Part shown: piece after piece, positions 16,039-25,330 of the stretch
How positions within the stretch are numbered: the first letter of the stretch is position 1
Layout of the letters: every line of letters begins with the position of its first letter
NCBI RefSeq assembly: GCF_003259615.1
Contig: NZ_QLLR01000031.1
Location: 1 to 64,000, forward strand
Source: Pedobacter cryoconitis
GTDB lineage: Bacteria > Bacteroidota > Bacteroidia > Sphingobacteriales > Sphingobacteriaceae
Length of the DNA: 64,000 nt
Direction of reading: 5' to 3'
The notes under the pieces: generated by a model
What the model was told of the DNA's origin: nothing
The model's input: the letters and a program-made list of their open reading frames with translations, nothing else
Database searches by the model: none
Translations under genes and position numbers: made by a program

Positions 16039-16091
16039 AAAGATAAAGCCCCTCACTAACCTACCTGGCCAATGAGGGGCTTTATCTTTAG
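16039..16091 (+). terminator. Terminator of the DUF2158 gene
   Basis: An 18-bp perfect stem (16039-16056 with 16074-16091; core aaagcccctca/tgaggggcttt) has a 17-base loop. It begins just after the small gene, with an AT-rich base. Confidence 0.8.
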
Positions 16092-16229
16092 GTAAAAGCG
16101 CTGATCCATACAACAATCTTAACTGCTTCAGCTTCACTGTTCCATAGCCTGACTGATATTGCTTGTTTCTGATTTTATTTATATTAACTAAATTCAGCCA
16201 CGAATTCAAGGCACTTTAACGTCCTACCT

Positions 16230-17167
16230 ATGACAAAACTTCTGAAAACAATCTTTGCAATCGTATCTATTGCAATTATTTCCTCTTGCAGCACGACCAA
16301 AAAGACAACGATGAATACCAGGTTGCAGAGTTTTAAATACAATTATTGTGCGCCAAATATCCCCTACCTTCAACATGAAATCCTTTGGAAGGACTCCGTA
16401 AAAGTTGACTTGTCAAGAACTGGTATTTCTTCCCATGATCAGTTCCTTTGCCAGATCTTAGGGATCAGCAGTACAATCAATGACCTGTGGGCAATGAAAC
16501 AGCATACCAAGGAATCTGTTTCCGCACAAGTACTGCTCAGGCAAAAAGTAACCAGTAGAATATTACTTGCACAGACTCAATTACAAGCAGTAGCTGCTGA
16601 ACTGGATTGCGAGGGGAGCGTGCTGATATGGCTGCGGCTTATCTGGATGGTATTAACAGTAAAAGAAATACCAGGCTAACTGTAGGCTCTGTGATTATAG
16701 GGGCATTAACCACTGTTGCTACAGCAGTTATCACTAAAAACAGCGTGCAAACTGCCGTTGGTATAGGTGGCGGTTTAACAAGTGCGGGTTTGGGTGCGCT
16801 GACTATAAATCCTAAAGGAAAACAGCTGGAGTTTGAACATGATCACAATCTGTTACGTACAATCTGGTCTGAGCCCAAAACGAATACAGATTATCCTGAG
16901 TTTGTATGGTCGATGCTCCATGAAAAAAGCTTCAGTAATAAAGGGGATGTAACCCTTTCTCAAAGTATCAAAAACAGGTGGATACAGTTTGAGTTTGATG
17001 GTCACATTGATCAGGATCAGGAAACTTTATTATTTGGTAAAGGCGGTTATTATCGTTCCGATGATTTACATACACGTGCAACAATGATTAACCAGTTGCA
17101 ATCCACAATTCGTTCGCTTAATCAGGATTTAACAAGTCTGATTGCCTTTATTGCACAAATGGATTAA
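16230..17167 (+). pseudogene. Lipoprotein of unknown family, frameshifted in a G-run
   Basis: Two frames (16230-16679 and 16607-17167) join into one protein of about 312 residues. The N-terminus is a lipoprotein signal with lipobox IISSC. The middle is helical (LLRQKVTSRILLAQTQLQ). The second part has a Gly-rich membrane-like segment (VGIGGGLTSAGLGAL) and a soluble C-terminal domain. The break lies at the G4 run at 16614-16617; one more G gives ELDCEGERADMAAAYLD in a single frame. The family is not recognised. A homopolymer sequencing error or reversible slippage is possible. Confidence 0.7.
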
Positions 17168-17222
17168 ATCTTCTGAATTGATACTTTATGCCCGCTTTCA
17201 AGAATATCAATTCAGAAGATTT
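17166..17222. terminator. 18-bp perfect hairpin between convergent genes
   Basis: aaatcttctgaattgata (17166-17183) is exactly repeated in inverse at 17205-17222. It begins at the stop of the frameshifted lipoprotein and faces the DUF4397 gene, so it can terminate both directions. Confidence 0.8.
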
Positions 17223-17248
17223 TCAGCTTAATTCTGTGCAATTCCAGC

Positions 17249-18109
17249 TCAGTTATGCGTAATTATTGTAGCAGTAAGTTCCGGCTGGCCACTAATCAGG
17301 CCGTTAACAAACAAGGTATAAATCTTACCATTCTCCAGTACAATACCTGTTAATGTATTACCGGTCACAGGTACTACCCCCTGATCCGCTGATTTTTTAA
17401 GCTGGAAACTAAGATTTGTACCTGCATCTACTTCTTTAAAAGGTCCTAAAGTTTTCCAGGTAAGACCACTAATTACCGCTGGTGATTTCCCATTCGTGTA
17501 TGGAATAATTACCTGATCTCCAAAATTTCCATAACTAACGCCTTTAAAAACAACTGCTCCATCGGTATATAAAAAATCAAGGGAAGGAGCATCGGGAGAG
17601 AAATTAGCAAACCTGATCTTTGCCTTACCCGGCGAAGGAAGGGTCAGATCATCATAAACCAAAATCAAGCTGTCTATGTTATTTGGATTTAAAGTGCTTG
17701 TCAGACGTTTTTTAACGGTAAACAAACTGTGTGCGAAATCTGCAATAGGCCCGTTAGGACCTGAAAAAGAGGCCGTATTACTTTCCTGTACAAAATTTGC
17801 GCTCCCACCAAAAACGTAAGAAGCTTTATAAGAAGTATTCGTGCCTTCAGTCACGTTATACTGAACCTTTCCAAACTGAGTGTCCAGGTAAGCAGAAGCT
17901 GTATTTCTGGACAATAAAGCCGGGGTAACTTTTCTGGTGAAGTCCCAGAAATTCACAGCAACAGGTGAAAGCCGTGCATTGACAAATTTAACTTTGGCAC
18001 TCAGCGGAGGCCGGTCACCCGCATCAACATCCAGATAGTCTGCTTTATGGCAACCAGAGAATAAAATTATAGTGAGTATAACAATTAGGTTTAAGGTTGA
18101 TTTCTTCAT
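17249..18109 (-). CDS. DUF4397 surface lipoprotein
   Basis: The start is placed at the ATG at 18109, giving a lipoprotein signal with lipobox LFSGC. The longer frame overlaps the receptor gene and adds no signal. The mature part has DUF4397 features: KVKFVNARLSPVAVNF, then RTFANFSPDAP-like KIRFANFSPDAPSLDF, and a final KIYTLFVNGLISG. DUF4397 domains are immunoglobulin-like and found on surface proteins. The gene ends the six-gene operon and directly follows the TonB receptor, so it may be a surface partner of that receptor, like SusD or HmuY-type lipoproteins (inference). Confidence 0.85.
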   Translation of the reverse strand: MKKSTLNLIVILTIILFSGCHKADYLDVDAGDRPPLSAKVKFVNARLSPVAVNFWDFTRKVTPALLSRNTASAYLDTQFGKVQYNVTEGTNTSYKASYVFGGSANFVQESNTASFSGPNGPIADFAHSLFTVKKRLTSTLNPNNIDSLILVYDDLTLPSPGKAKIRFANFSPDAPSLDFLYTDGAVVFKGVSYGNFGDQVIIPYTNGKSPAVISGLTWKTLGPFKEVDAGTNLSFQLKKSADQGVVPVTGNTLTGIVLENGKIYTLFVNGLISGQPELTATIITHN

Positions 18110-18116
18110 GATCTTA

Positions 18117-20906
18117 TTATTTAAAAGTAGCTGATAACCTGATAAATGGCTGATTACCTGTAGTTGTACCTGCCTGGCTGGCACTTGGAGCCTGTGTTCT
18201 GGTAATATTACTTCCTGGCGCTGGAATAGAATAATCGCCTAGTACATTGAATAAATTGTTTACCCCAATAGTTGCCTGCAATTCAGGAGTAATCCGGTAC
18301 CCGGCTGAAAAGTCTGTAATCCAGACCGGGCTGAAGTCCTGATAGTAATAGTCTGGCTGAGGGAAATTAGCATTGAGCTGACTGACAGAGGTCACCTTAC
18401 CAAAGTATACTGTTCTGAGCAGCAAATTGATCTTTTTATAATTATAAGTACCTTGTAAAGTGACTTTTGTAGCAGGAATACTGGAAGTTACCCGGGCTTT
18501 TTCACTTTCATCAAAAATAATATAACGATAAGCCTCCAGTCCTTTAGGGGTATTTACTTTAGTCAGCCTGGTTTGCTGAAAATTACCTCCGGCTAAAAAA
18601 GCGGCGCTTGATCCATCAGGCAATAAAAATTTATAACTCCCTGTAAATTCAATTCCTTTGGTTCTTGTACTGAACGAGTTATAAAAAAACTTGGCCTGTA
18701 CAGTTCCGGTTTGTATAAATAAGGCTCTTACATCGGCGGGCAAATTCGTATCTGTCGCAGAAAAACGACCCGTGTTCCCTACCCTGTCTTTAATATCAAT
18801 TTGATAAGCGTCAAGTGTCAGCTCTATATTTTGTAAAGGTTGTGAAGTCAGACCTGCTGAATATCCTTTAGATCTTTCCGGCTGAAGGGCCGGTATGCCA
18901 AGCGCTTTAGTAGCAGGGTTTACATTATTTGCAGTCACCTGATCAATTGCTACCCCATTCTGGAAAGTCGTAGAGGTTTCTGTATAATAAAACTGAGCCA
19001 AGTCAGGAGCTCTGAAACCTGTGTTATACCCTCCTCTTACAGCCAGCCATTTGGCAAAGCTATAACGTGTTGCTGCTTTAAAAGTGCTTACACTTCCGAA
19101 ATCAGAGTAATTTTCGACACGGAAGGCACCAGAAACCAGCCATTTATTGGTGACATTCAATTCCAGATCAGCATAAGCAGCAGAAATCGAACGTTTTACA
19201 TCAACAGCATTACCGGGCCGGAAACCCGCATGGATTTGTGAACCCGGAGATAAGCCGTTCAGAGGGGTACTGCCGATATTATTAAAATATGGAATACCTC
19301 CAGTGGTATACTGCACGTCATATATCGGGCTCAAATCTGCTTTGGAATAAGAACTCTCCTCCCCTGCTTTAATCTGATAAGTTTCTACTCTATATTGCCC
19401 GCCGAAAGCCACGTTTAAACCACTCAATACCTGGGAGAATCTTCTTGTAAAATCAATACTGCCACTATTTTGTGAGGCGTTATAACTGCCTGCATTAAAT
19501 GTCCTTGGTGTTTTTTGCCCCAGACTGGCATTTAAAGAATTGGTAATGATATTATCAAAAGCATTTCTTCCGTAAACATTGGATACATCCACATTCCACT
19601 CTTTTATTTTCCCTTTCACACCAACAGCAAATGACTGGTCTGTGATAATGTTATCCATAGCGGGCAGAAATCCATCGGGATAAACAAAAGTATTATTCCG
19701 CTCTGTCCAGCCTGGCAATCTGTAGACTGCAGTAAACTGGGAATTGCGGTGACTGATCCCTCCGAAAGAATAGATCTCAAATCCATCTTTCAAAGGGATA
19801 GCCGCATTAAAAGAGAGCAGGCCGTCAATAGCTTTATTGGTAGATCCGCGCTGATCAAAAAAGTGACGATCAATTCCTCTTGCAGCCAATATAGCATCAT
19901 CAATTTCTTTGGTATAAATCTGATCAAAACCCCTGGTATTAGCTCCGCCACCATAAGCAGGGCCTATATAAATTCCATCCGCGTTTTTTCCTGCAGGCAA
20001 TGAAACTGCTTGTGTTGCATATTCTCCGGTTACATTAAAATAGCCTTTAGCTCCCAGTTTAACACCAAAATTAGCATTGGTCCGGGTCGTTAAGCCGTCT
20101 CCTCTGCCACGTATACTTCCAATGGTACTCACAGTAAGCTGGTCAACATTGCTTTTCAATACGATATTAATTACACCAGCAATGGCATCAGAACCGTACT
20201 GTGCTGCTGCACCATCCCTCAATATTTCGATTCTTTCGATTGCTCCCACAGGAATTGAATTCAGATCATAACCCGTTGCTCCGTTACCTAATCCTCCCCA
20301 GCTGATGTTCGAGCTTTTATGTCTCCTTTTTCCATTAACCAATACCAATACCTGGTCTACTCCCAATCCTTTCAACTGAACAGTAGAGGTTGCTGAAGCG
20401 GCATCACCACCACCAGAAACCGAAGAATGAAAAGATGGGGAAACGTATTGGAGTAATTGCGTAACGCTGGATTGAGGAGCGTATTCCTGTAAGGATTTCA
20501 GATCAATAATATCGACCGGGACCGGGGAGTTTAATTTGGTTCTGTTTGCACTGCGTGAACCTACAATCTGTAATTCATTAAGATTATTATCAGCTTGTTC
20601 CAGGTTGATATTAAATGTGGCAGATTTTCCAATTTCCACTTCCTGGGTTTTATAACCGATATAGGAAATGACCAGAAATCTTCCATTTTTAACTGGTATT
20701 TTAAAAGATCCGTCTTTCGCAGAGATCGTAACCCCATCAAGCCCTTTGATCTGAATAGAAACACCAGGCAGAGGCAGCTGATCTTCTGCGGAATAGATAA
20801 TGCCACTGATTGTTCTTTGCTGTGCAAATGTATTTGGGGAGATCAGCACGCCCAGAAGAAAAAATAAGAGTAAAGTTTGGTTCATGTATTTATTTAATTT
20901 GGACAT
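18117..20906 (-). CDS. TonB-dependent receptor
   Basis: The 929-residue outer-membrane receptor has a signal peptide ending NTFAQQ. A carboxypeptidase-regulatory-like domain (about 30-110; GVSIQIKGLDGVTISAKDGS) is followed by a plug (VLVLVNGKRRHKSSN; VGAIERIEILRDGAAAQYGS; AIAGVINIVLKS) and a beta-barrel to the C-terminal aromatic-ended strand. NGKRRH plus RDGAAAQYGSDAIAG is typical of siderophore/peptide-type receptors, not SusC. It imports an unknown ligand with TonB energy. It lies downstream of the peroxidase and upstream of a DUF4397 lipoprotein in the same operon. Confidence 0.93.
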   Translation of the reverse strand: MSKLNKYMNQTLLLFFLLGVLISPNTFAQQRTISGIIYSAEDQLPLPGVSIQIKGLDGVTISAKDGSFKIPVKNGRFLVISYIGYKTQEVEIGKSATFNINLEQADNNLNELQIVGSRSANRTKLNSPVPVDIIDLKSLQEYAPQSSVTQLLQYVSPSFHSSVSGGGDAASATSTVQLKGLGVDQVLVLVNGKRRHKSSNISWGGLGNGATGYDLNSIPVGAIERIEILRDGAAAQYGSDAIAGVINIVLKSNVDQLTVSTIGSIRGRGDGLTTRTNANFGVKLGAKGYFNVTGEYATQAVSLPAGKNADGIYIGPAYGGGANTRGFDQIYTKEIDDAILAARGIDRHFFDQRGSTNKAIDGLLSFNAAIPLKDGFEIYSFGGISHRNSQFTAVYRLPGWTERNNTFVYPDGFLPAMDNIITDQSFAVGVKGKIKEWNVDVSNVYGRNAFDNIITNSLNASLGQKTPRTFNAGSYNASQNSGSIDFTRRFSQVLSGLNVAFGGQYRVETYQIKAGEESSYSKADLSPIYDVQYTTGGIPYFNNIGSTPLNGLSPGSQIHAGFRPGNAVDVKRSISAAYADLELNVTNKWLVSGAFRVENYSDFGSVSTFKAATRYSFAKWLAVRGGYNTGFRAPDLAQFYYTETSTTFQNGVAIDQVTANNVNPATKALGIPALQPERSKGYSAGLTSQPLQNIELTLDAYQIDIKDRVGNTGRFSATDTNLPADVRALFIQTGTVQAKFFYNSFSTRTKGIEFTGSYKFLLPDGSSAAFLAGGNFQQTRLTKVNTPKGLEAYRYIIFDESEKARVTSSIPATKVTLQGTYNYKKINLLLRTVYFGKVTSVSQLNANFPQPDYYYQDFSPVWITDFSAGYRITPELQATIGVNNLFNVLGDYSIPAPGSNITRTQAPSASQAGTTTGNQPFIRLSATFK

Positions 20907-20987
20907 AACAATGGCCGTTCACAGTCAAAAAAGACTGTAAATCAGCACATCAAAAGAATAATTTGGTTTATTTCAAGAGCGTTTGCC

Positions 20988-21953
20988 TCATGGTTTCTTC
21001 TTTATAAATCTGTCATCAGTTAATGAAATCAGGAATGACTCGAGGTCAGTAATTTCATCTTCAGCTAATCCCAGGGGTTTACTTAAGGACAGATCTCTAT
21101 TTTTACCATCTTTGATGATCATATCAGGATTATTATAATATCTGATTACATCTTTCAAAGTTTTAAACATCCCATTGTGCATATAAGGGGCTGTTAGGGC
21201 TACATTTCTTAATCCTGGTATTTTGAAATGCCCTTTATGCTCCGGATTTTTGGTCACTTCATACCGGCCGGCATCTTTAAGCTCATTCTCATTGAATAAC
21301 CCGATGCCTTTAAATCGATCAGCAGTAAAATCTTCCCCGGAATGGCAGTTGTTACAATTTGCTTTTCCGATAAAGAGCAGTCTTCCACGTTTAGCAGAAG
21401 CAGAAATGGCCTGATCATCACCATTGATATAGCGATCATAAGGACTGTTGGCAGTTTCCAGCGTTCTTTCATAGGCAGCAATAGCCAATAATAGATTTTT
21501 TTCAGTTGGCGGGCTATTGAAGATTTTTTGAAACAACGCTGTATAAGTCTGATCTGCTTTCAGCCGATCAACCGCTTCAGCGATAGGGAGATTCATTTCA
21601 ACCGGATTAATTATAGGCTGAAGCGCTTGCTCCTCCAAAGAAGATACCCTTCCGTCCCAGAACAGCGTCGGGCGACCAGAAAGATTAGTTATAGATGGAG
21701 AGTTCCTTGTTCCTTTTGTACCGCCAACACCCAGGCTCACTGCTGAAGTATCTGCAAATGCGAATTCGGGTTTATGACAGGATGAACAGCTGATGGACTT
21801 ATCTTTGGAGAGTACCGGGTCAAAAAAAAGTTTCTCTCCAAGCTTTTCTTTACTATTAATGACCGCAGGATCATCTGCTCCAAAGCCAGCAAGAATAAAT
21901 ACCAGGAAACTCATGAGCAGAAAAACGTTTATTTTAACGGGGATCATCAGCAT
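20988..21953 (-). CDS. Di-haem cytochrome c peroxidase / MauG family
   Basis: Two c-type haem sites are present: CSSCH near residue 57 and CNNCH near residue 200. They are joined by the family segments GTRNSPSITNLSGRPTLFWD, DGRVSSLEEQALQPIINPVE and, after haem two, IPGLRNVALTAPYMHNG. An N-terminal hydrophobic anchor or signal is present; I start at the ATG at 21953, while an earlier ATG at 22004 would add 17 polar residues. Members reduce H2O2 in the periplasm or modify proteins oxidatively (MauG). The gene follows YceI in the same operon. Confidence 0.92.
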   Translation of the reverse strand: MLMIPVKINVFLLMSFLVFILAGFGADDPAVINSKEKLGEKLFFDPVLSKDKSISCSSCHKPEFAFADTSAVSLGVGGTKGTRNSPSITNLSGRPTLFWDGRVSSLEEQALQPIINPVEMNLPIAEAVDRLKADQTYTALFQKIFNSPPTEKNLLLAIAAYERTLETANSPYDRYINGDDQAISASAKRGRLLFIGKANCNNCHSGEDFTADRFKGIGLFNENELKDAGRYEVTKNPEHKGHFKIPGLRNVALTAPYMHNGMFKTLKDVIRYYNNPDMIIKDGKNRDLSLSKPLGLAEDEITDLESFLISLTDDRFIKKKP

Positions 21954-22026
21954 ATCATTCTTATTTCTATTTACAAAAGATAAAGGAGGATAAAATCTAT
22001 CCATCCTTTATCAGTCAAAACATGGG

Positions 22027-22668
22027 TTATTTGTTAGCCGCCAGCTGAATATTCAATTCAAATTCATCAGAAATTGTCTTGTCTCCAAGGTTCTCAAAGA
22101 AGCTCTTAGACCTGAACTTAATACCATATTTAGTTCTGTCAACCAGGATTTTTGCAGTCGCTATCAGTTTAGCCTGGTCAATTTTAACACTGGCCGGAAA
22201 GCTCACTTCATTCGTGATCCCTTTAATAGTCAGGTTCCCTTTAACATCATAAAGACCGGCACCTTTAGACACCGCAGAAGTGATCACAAACCTGGCTTTA
22301 TCAAATTTCTCCACAGCAAAAAAATCATCACTTTTTAAGTGACCAAGCAATTTTGCATTACTCTCTTTGTCAGTGATGTCAGTTACCACAATAGATTTAG
22401 TATCCAGCTCAAAGCTTCCGCTTCTTAAAACATTATTCTCTACATTGAGTAAGCCTGAACTCACAGCTATAGTCCCGGAATGTTCTCCGGTAACTTTTTT
22501 AGCAAGCCACGTGAGTTTACTCTGTGCAGCATCTACTTTATAAGGTACTGCTTTTATATATTTCCCAATCGGGTCTTTCAGCGGGACCGGAGCCATATTA
22601 TCTATAAAAGAGAAGGAAGAAAGAGCCAGGACTGTTCCAATGGCAACTAAAGCATTTATTTGTTTCAT
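22027..22668 (-). CDS. YceI family periplasmic protein
   Basis: The 213-residue protein has a signal peptide and a YceI lipocalin-like barrel: VDAAQSKLTWLAKKVTGEHS, SGSFELDTKSIVVTDI, LGHLKSDDFFAVEKFDKARF, then GNLTIKGITNEVSFPASV and TKYGIKFRS. YceI proteins bind long isoprenoids (polyprenyl or quinone-like) or amphiphiles. In this operon it sits between the thioredoxin-like pair and the cytochrome peroxidase, where an electron-carrier or lipid role would fit. Confidence 0.94.
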   Translation of the reverse strand: MKQINALVAIGTVLALSSFSFIDNMAPVPLKDPIGKYIKAVPYKVDAAQSKLTWLAKKVTGEHSGTIAVSSGLLNVENNVLRSGSFELDTKSIVVTDITDKESNAKLLGHLKSDDFFAVEKFDKARFVITSAVSKGAGLYDVKGNLTIKGITNEVSFPASVKIDQAKLIATAKILVDRTKYGIKFRSKSFFENLGDKTISDEFELNIQLAANK

Positions 22669-22674
22669 ATTTTT

Positions 22675-23997
22675 CTAAGGATTTTTGGTTTCTGTTTGTG
22701 CACTGAAATAAGAAGCTGGCGGAACTGGTTCTGCCAGTAATTCATCCAGTACTTTGTTAAATTTCTTCTCGTACTCTGCATAGTATTTGCCAGTCACTGT
22801 TCCGGTATAACCCGTATAGATTTCCCGAACTTCCCCTTTACGGTCAATAATGATCGTAGTTGGATAAGCCACAAATTTGTTTAACGCAGGTAATTTATCG
22901 GCAACTAATCTTTTATCAGCCAGGCCGCCAAAAAGAATATCGTATTTGATATTGTATTTATCACGTAGCTTGCCAAGGGTGTATTTACCGTATTCCAGAT
23001 CGTCCTTTTGCTCAAACCCTATCGCAATGGCTTCTACGCCACGCGTTTTATTTTTGTTAAACCAGGGAGACAAAAAGATAGTCTGATCCGTACAGTTTGG
23101 ACACCAGGTACCTACCAGCTCTACAATAACAACTTTACCTTTATACTTTTCATCGGTCAGAGAAACAGGCTTACCTGTCAGGTCAGGAAAAGTAAAAGCG
23201 AGTTTTTTCACTCCGGCTTTCAATGCAGTCAAAGTATAAGGATCAGGTAACTCTGCCTTGCTATCTTTGGTGCCTGTAAACTTCAGGTTATCATAAATCC
23301 CCTGGCTGATCTCTCCCGACAAGGTGCCATCTTCATTAATTGTCCCTTTATAGATTTTAGGGCTTGGGCCACTAAATCCAGACAATACAAACTGGTTTCC
23401 TTGTACAGTTCCTTCCAGTTCACGGCTATCGCCTGTTACCTGTAAAATCACCCCTGTTAATTTATTTCCCGTTTGTTTGAGAATGGCTATTTTATTAGGA
23501 ACAGCCTCTTTAGAAAAACCTTTAAACTCCCATTTACCTGATAAATCGGCAGCAGGTGCAACATCTTTTCCTGGTTCAACAAAACGATAGGCTTTACCTT
23601 GTTCAGCAGTAAAGGGCAAAGCATTTCCCCGCAGTCCAGGGACAAGACTTCTGTATTCACCACTAATTTGTCCATCGTTATCTATTTTAGCTACCAGCGC
23701 AGCGTCATAGGTATTCATTTTAATGAATAAGGAATCTTTACCAAGATATTCAACATGAAAGTCATCCCTTCTCGTGCCATTCAACAGCGTGAAAGTTGCA
23801 TGTTCTGCATCCTTACCTTTCAATTCGAAATTAAAAGGTACTTCAGTTTCACTCACTTTAAAAACACCACGCCAGATTCCTTCTTTAATGAATTTTTTAG
23901 CTGTCTTTGGATCTTCGGTTTTACCCGCAGCAAAACAAGCAGAGGAGACTAGTACAGCTAGTGCGAGCACCCCTATTTTTGATACTTTAGATTTCAT
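22675..23997 (-). CDS. TlpA-like thioredoxin-fold protein, copy 2
   Basis: From the ATG at 23997 the protein has about 440 residues with a signal peptide. The frame stays open upstream to 24249, but that part overlaps copy 1 and has no signal. An N-terminal beta-rich region (about 30-250) precedes a TlpA/ResA domain (about 270-420) with the active site GTWCPNC and the cis-Pro loop AYPTTIIID. Such proteins handle periplasmic disulfides and often serve cytochrome c maturation, which fits the nearby di-haem peroxidase. The neighbour at 24026 is a close paralogue. YceI starts 6 bases after its stop. Confidence 0.9.
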   Translation of the reverse strand: MKSKVSKIGVLALAVLVSSACFAAGKTEDPKTAKKFIKEGIWRGVFKVSETEVPFNFELKGKDAEHATFTLLNGTRRDDFHVEYLGKDSLFIKMNTYDAALVAKIDNDGQISGEYRSLVPGLRGNALPFTAEQGKAYRFVEPGKDVAPAADLSGKWEFKGFSKEAVPNKIAILKQTGNKLTGVILQVTGDSRELEGTVQGNQFVLSGFSGPSPKIYKGTINEDGTLSGEISQGIYDNLKFTGTKDSKAELPDPYTLTALKAGVKKLAFTFPDLTGKPVSLTDEKYKGKVVIVELVGTWCPNCTDQTIFLSPWFNKNKTRGVEAIAIGFEQKDDLEYGKYTLGKLRDKYNIKYDILFGGLADKRLVADKLPALNKFVAYPTTIIIDRKGEVREIYTGYTGTVTGKYYAEYEKKFNKVLDELLAEPVPPASYFSAQTETKNP

Positions 23998-24025
23998 AAT
24001 ATATATTTTTGGTTTAGGTTGATCT

Positions 24026-25324
24026 TTATTTTCCGGCAGCTGTCGCAGCAACAGCCAGTTGTGGTACAGGTTCGGCGATGAGTTCATCGAGTACTTTATT
24101 GAATTTCTTTTCGTACTCCTCGTAATATTTACCAGTAACCGTTCCTGTGTACCCGGTATATATTTCCCGGACATCACCTTTTCTGTCAATAATGATGGTC
24201 GTCGGAAAAGCAACAAATTTGTTGAGTGCAGGCAATTTTTCAGCAACAATCTTTTTGTCTGCTATACCGCCAAATAAAATATCATAAGTAATCCCATACT
24301 TCTCTTTCAGCTTACCGAGTGTGTATTTTCCATATTCCAAATCATCTTTTTGTTCAAAGCCGATTGCAATAGCTTCTACGCCACGTTTTTGATTCTTTTT
24401 AAACCATGGTGCAAGGAAAACTGTCTGGTCAGTACAGTTTGGGCACCACGTGCCGATAGTCTCTATGATGACAACTTTACCTTTGTATTTATCATCACTG
24501 AGGGAAACTTGCTGTCCTTTTAGATCAGGAAAAGTGAAATCAAGTTTCTTATAGCCTTCTTTTAAAAAAGTCAGTTTATAAGGATCAGGCAACTCCGCTT
24601 TTTCATTTCGCGAGCCATCAAACTTTAAGTTCTTATAAATCCCAAAACCCTGTTCGCCAGTAATGCTGTTATCGTCATTGATCTTTCCTTTCACAATAAA
24701 CGGGCTTGGGCCTGTAAAACCAGAAAGTTCAAATTCATCACCTTGTACTGTACCTTCCAGTTCACGGGTATCCCCAACTACGGTCATAATCACGCCTGTC
24801 AGTTTATTACCTGTTTGTTTTAAGAGTGCGATAGATGCAGGGACGGCCTCTTTAGTGTAGGTTTTAATTTCCCATTTGCCAGAAATATCATGTTTTGGGG
24901 CGATCTCTTTTCCTGGTTCTACAAAACGATAGCTTTTACCATATTCTGCGATAAATGGTAAAGAGTTACCTCTGAAACCCGGTACCAGGCTGCGGTATTC
25001 ACCAGTTAACGTACCGTTATTTTCAATTTTAGCTACTAAAGCAGCATCGTAGGTATTCATCTTCACATAGATAGAATCTGCACCACGGCGCTCTACATGA
25101 AATTCATCACGCCTTGAACCGTTGATCAAAGTCAGGAGTGCATTTTTTGAATCTTTACCTTTGAATTCGAAATTAAAAGGAACCTGTGATTCACTGACTG
25201 TAAATACACCACGCCAGATGCCTTCTTTTGGAAAAGGTTTGGAATCATTTGCGGAGGCAGTCCCGCTGATCAGTACGACCGAGGTCAATAGCCCTGCCAG
25301 TTTAGAGGAGAATTTTGTTTTCAT
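24026..25324 (-). CDS. TlpA-like thioredoxin-fold protein, copy 1
   Basis: The first gene of the operon encodes about 432 residues and is closely similar to copy 2 along the whole length, with long identical stretches such as RGVEAIAIGFEQKDDLEYGK. It carries GTWCPNC and FPTTIIID in a C-terminal TlpA domain, and a beta-rich N-terminal half starting KEGIWRGVFTVSESQVPFNF. ATGs at 25330 and 25324 are both possible. The duplication is tandem, with 28 bases between the copies. Both keep the two Cys, so both should be redox-active. Confidence 0.9.
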   Translation of the reverse strand: MKTKFSSKLAGLLTSVVLISGTASANDSKPFPKEGIWRGVFTVSESQVPFNFEFKGKDSKNALLTLINGSRRDEFHVERRGADSIYVKMNTYDAALVAKIENNGTLTGEYRSLVPGFRGNSLPFIAEYGKSYRFVEPGKEIAPKHDISGKWEIKTYTKEAVPASIALLKQTGNKLTGVIMTVVGDTRELEGTVQGDEFELSGFTGPSPFIVKGKINDDNSITGEQGFGIYKNLKFDGSRNEKAELPDPYKLTFLKEGYKKLDFTFPDLKGQQVSLSDDKYKGKVVIIETIGTWCPNCTDQTVFLAPWFKKNQKRGVEAIAIGFEQKDDLEYGKYTLGKLKEKYGITYDILFGGIADKKIVAEKLPALNKFVAFPTTIIIDRKGDVREIYTGYTGTVTGKYYEEYEKKFNKVLDELIAEPVPQLAVAATAAGK

Positions 25325-25330
25325 AATCAT

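Noticed and set aside
24000..24249. An 84-residue N-terminal extension of the second TlpA-like protein.
   Set aside because: It overlaps the first copy's 3' end, has no signal peptide, and a well-formed signal peptide begins at the ATG at 23997.
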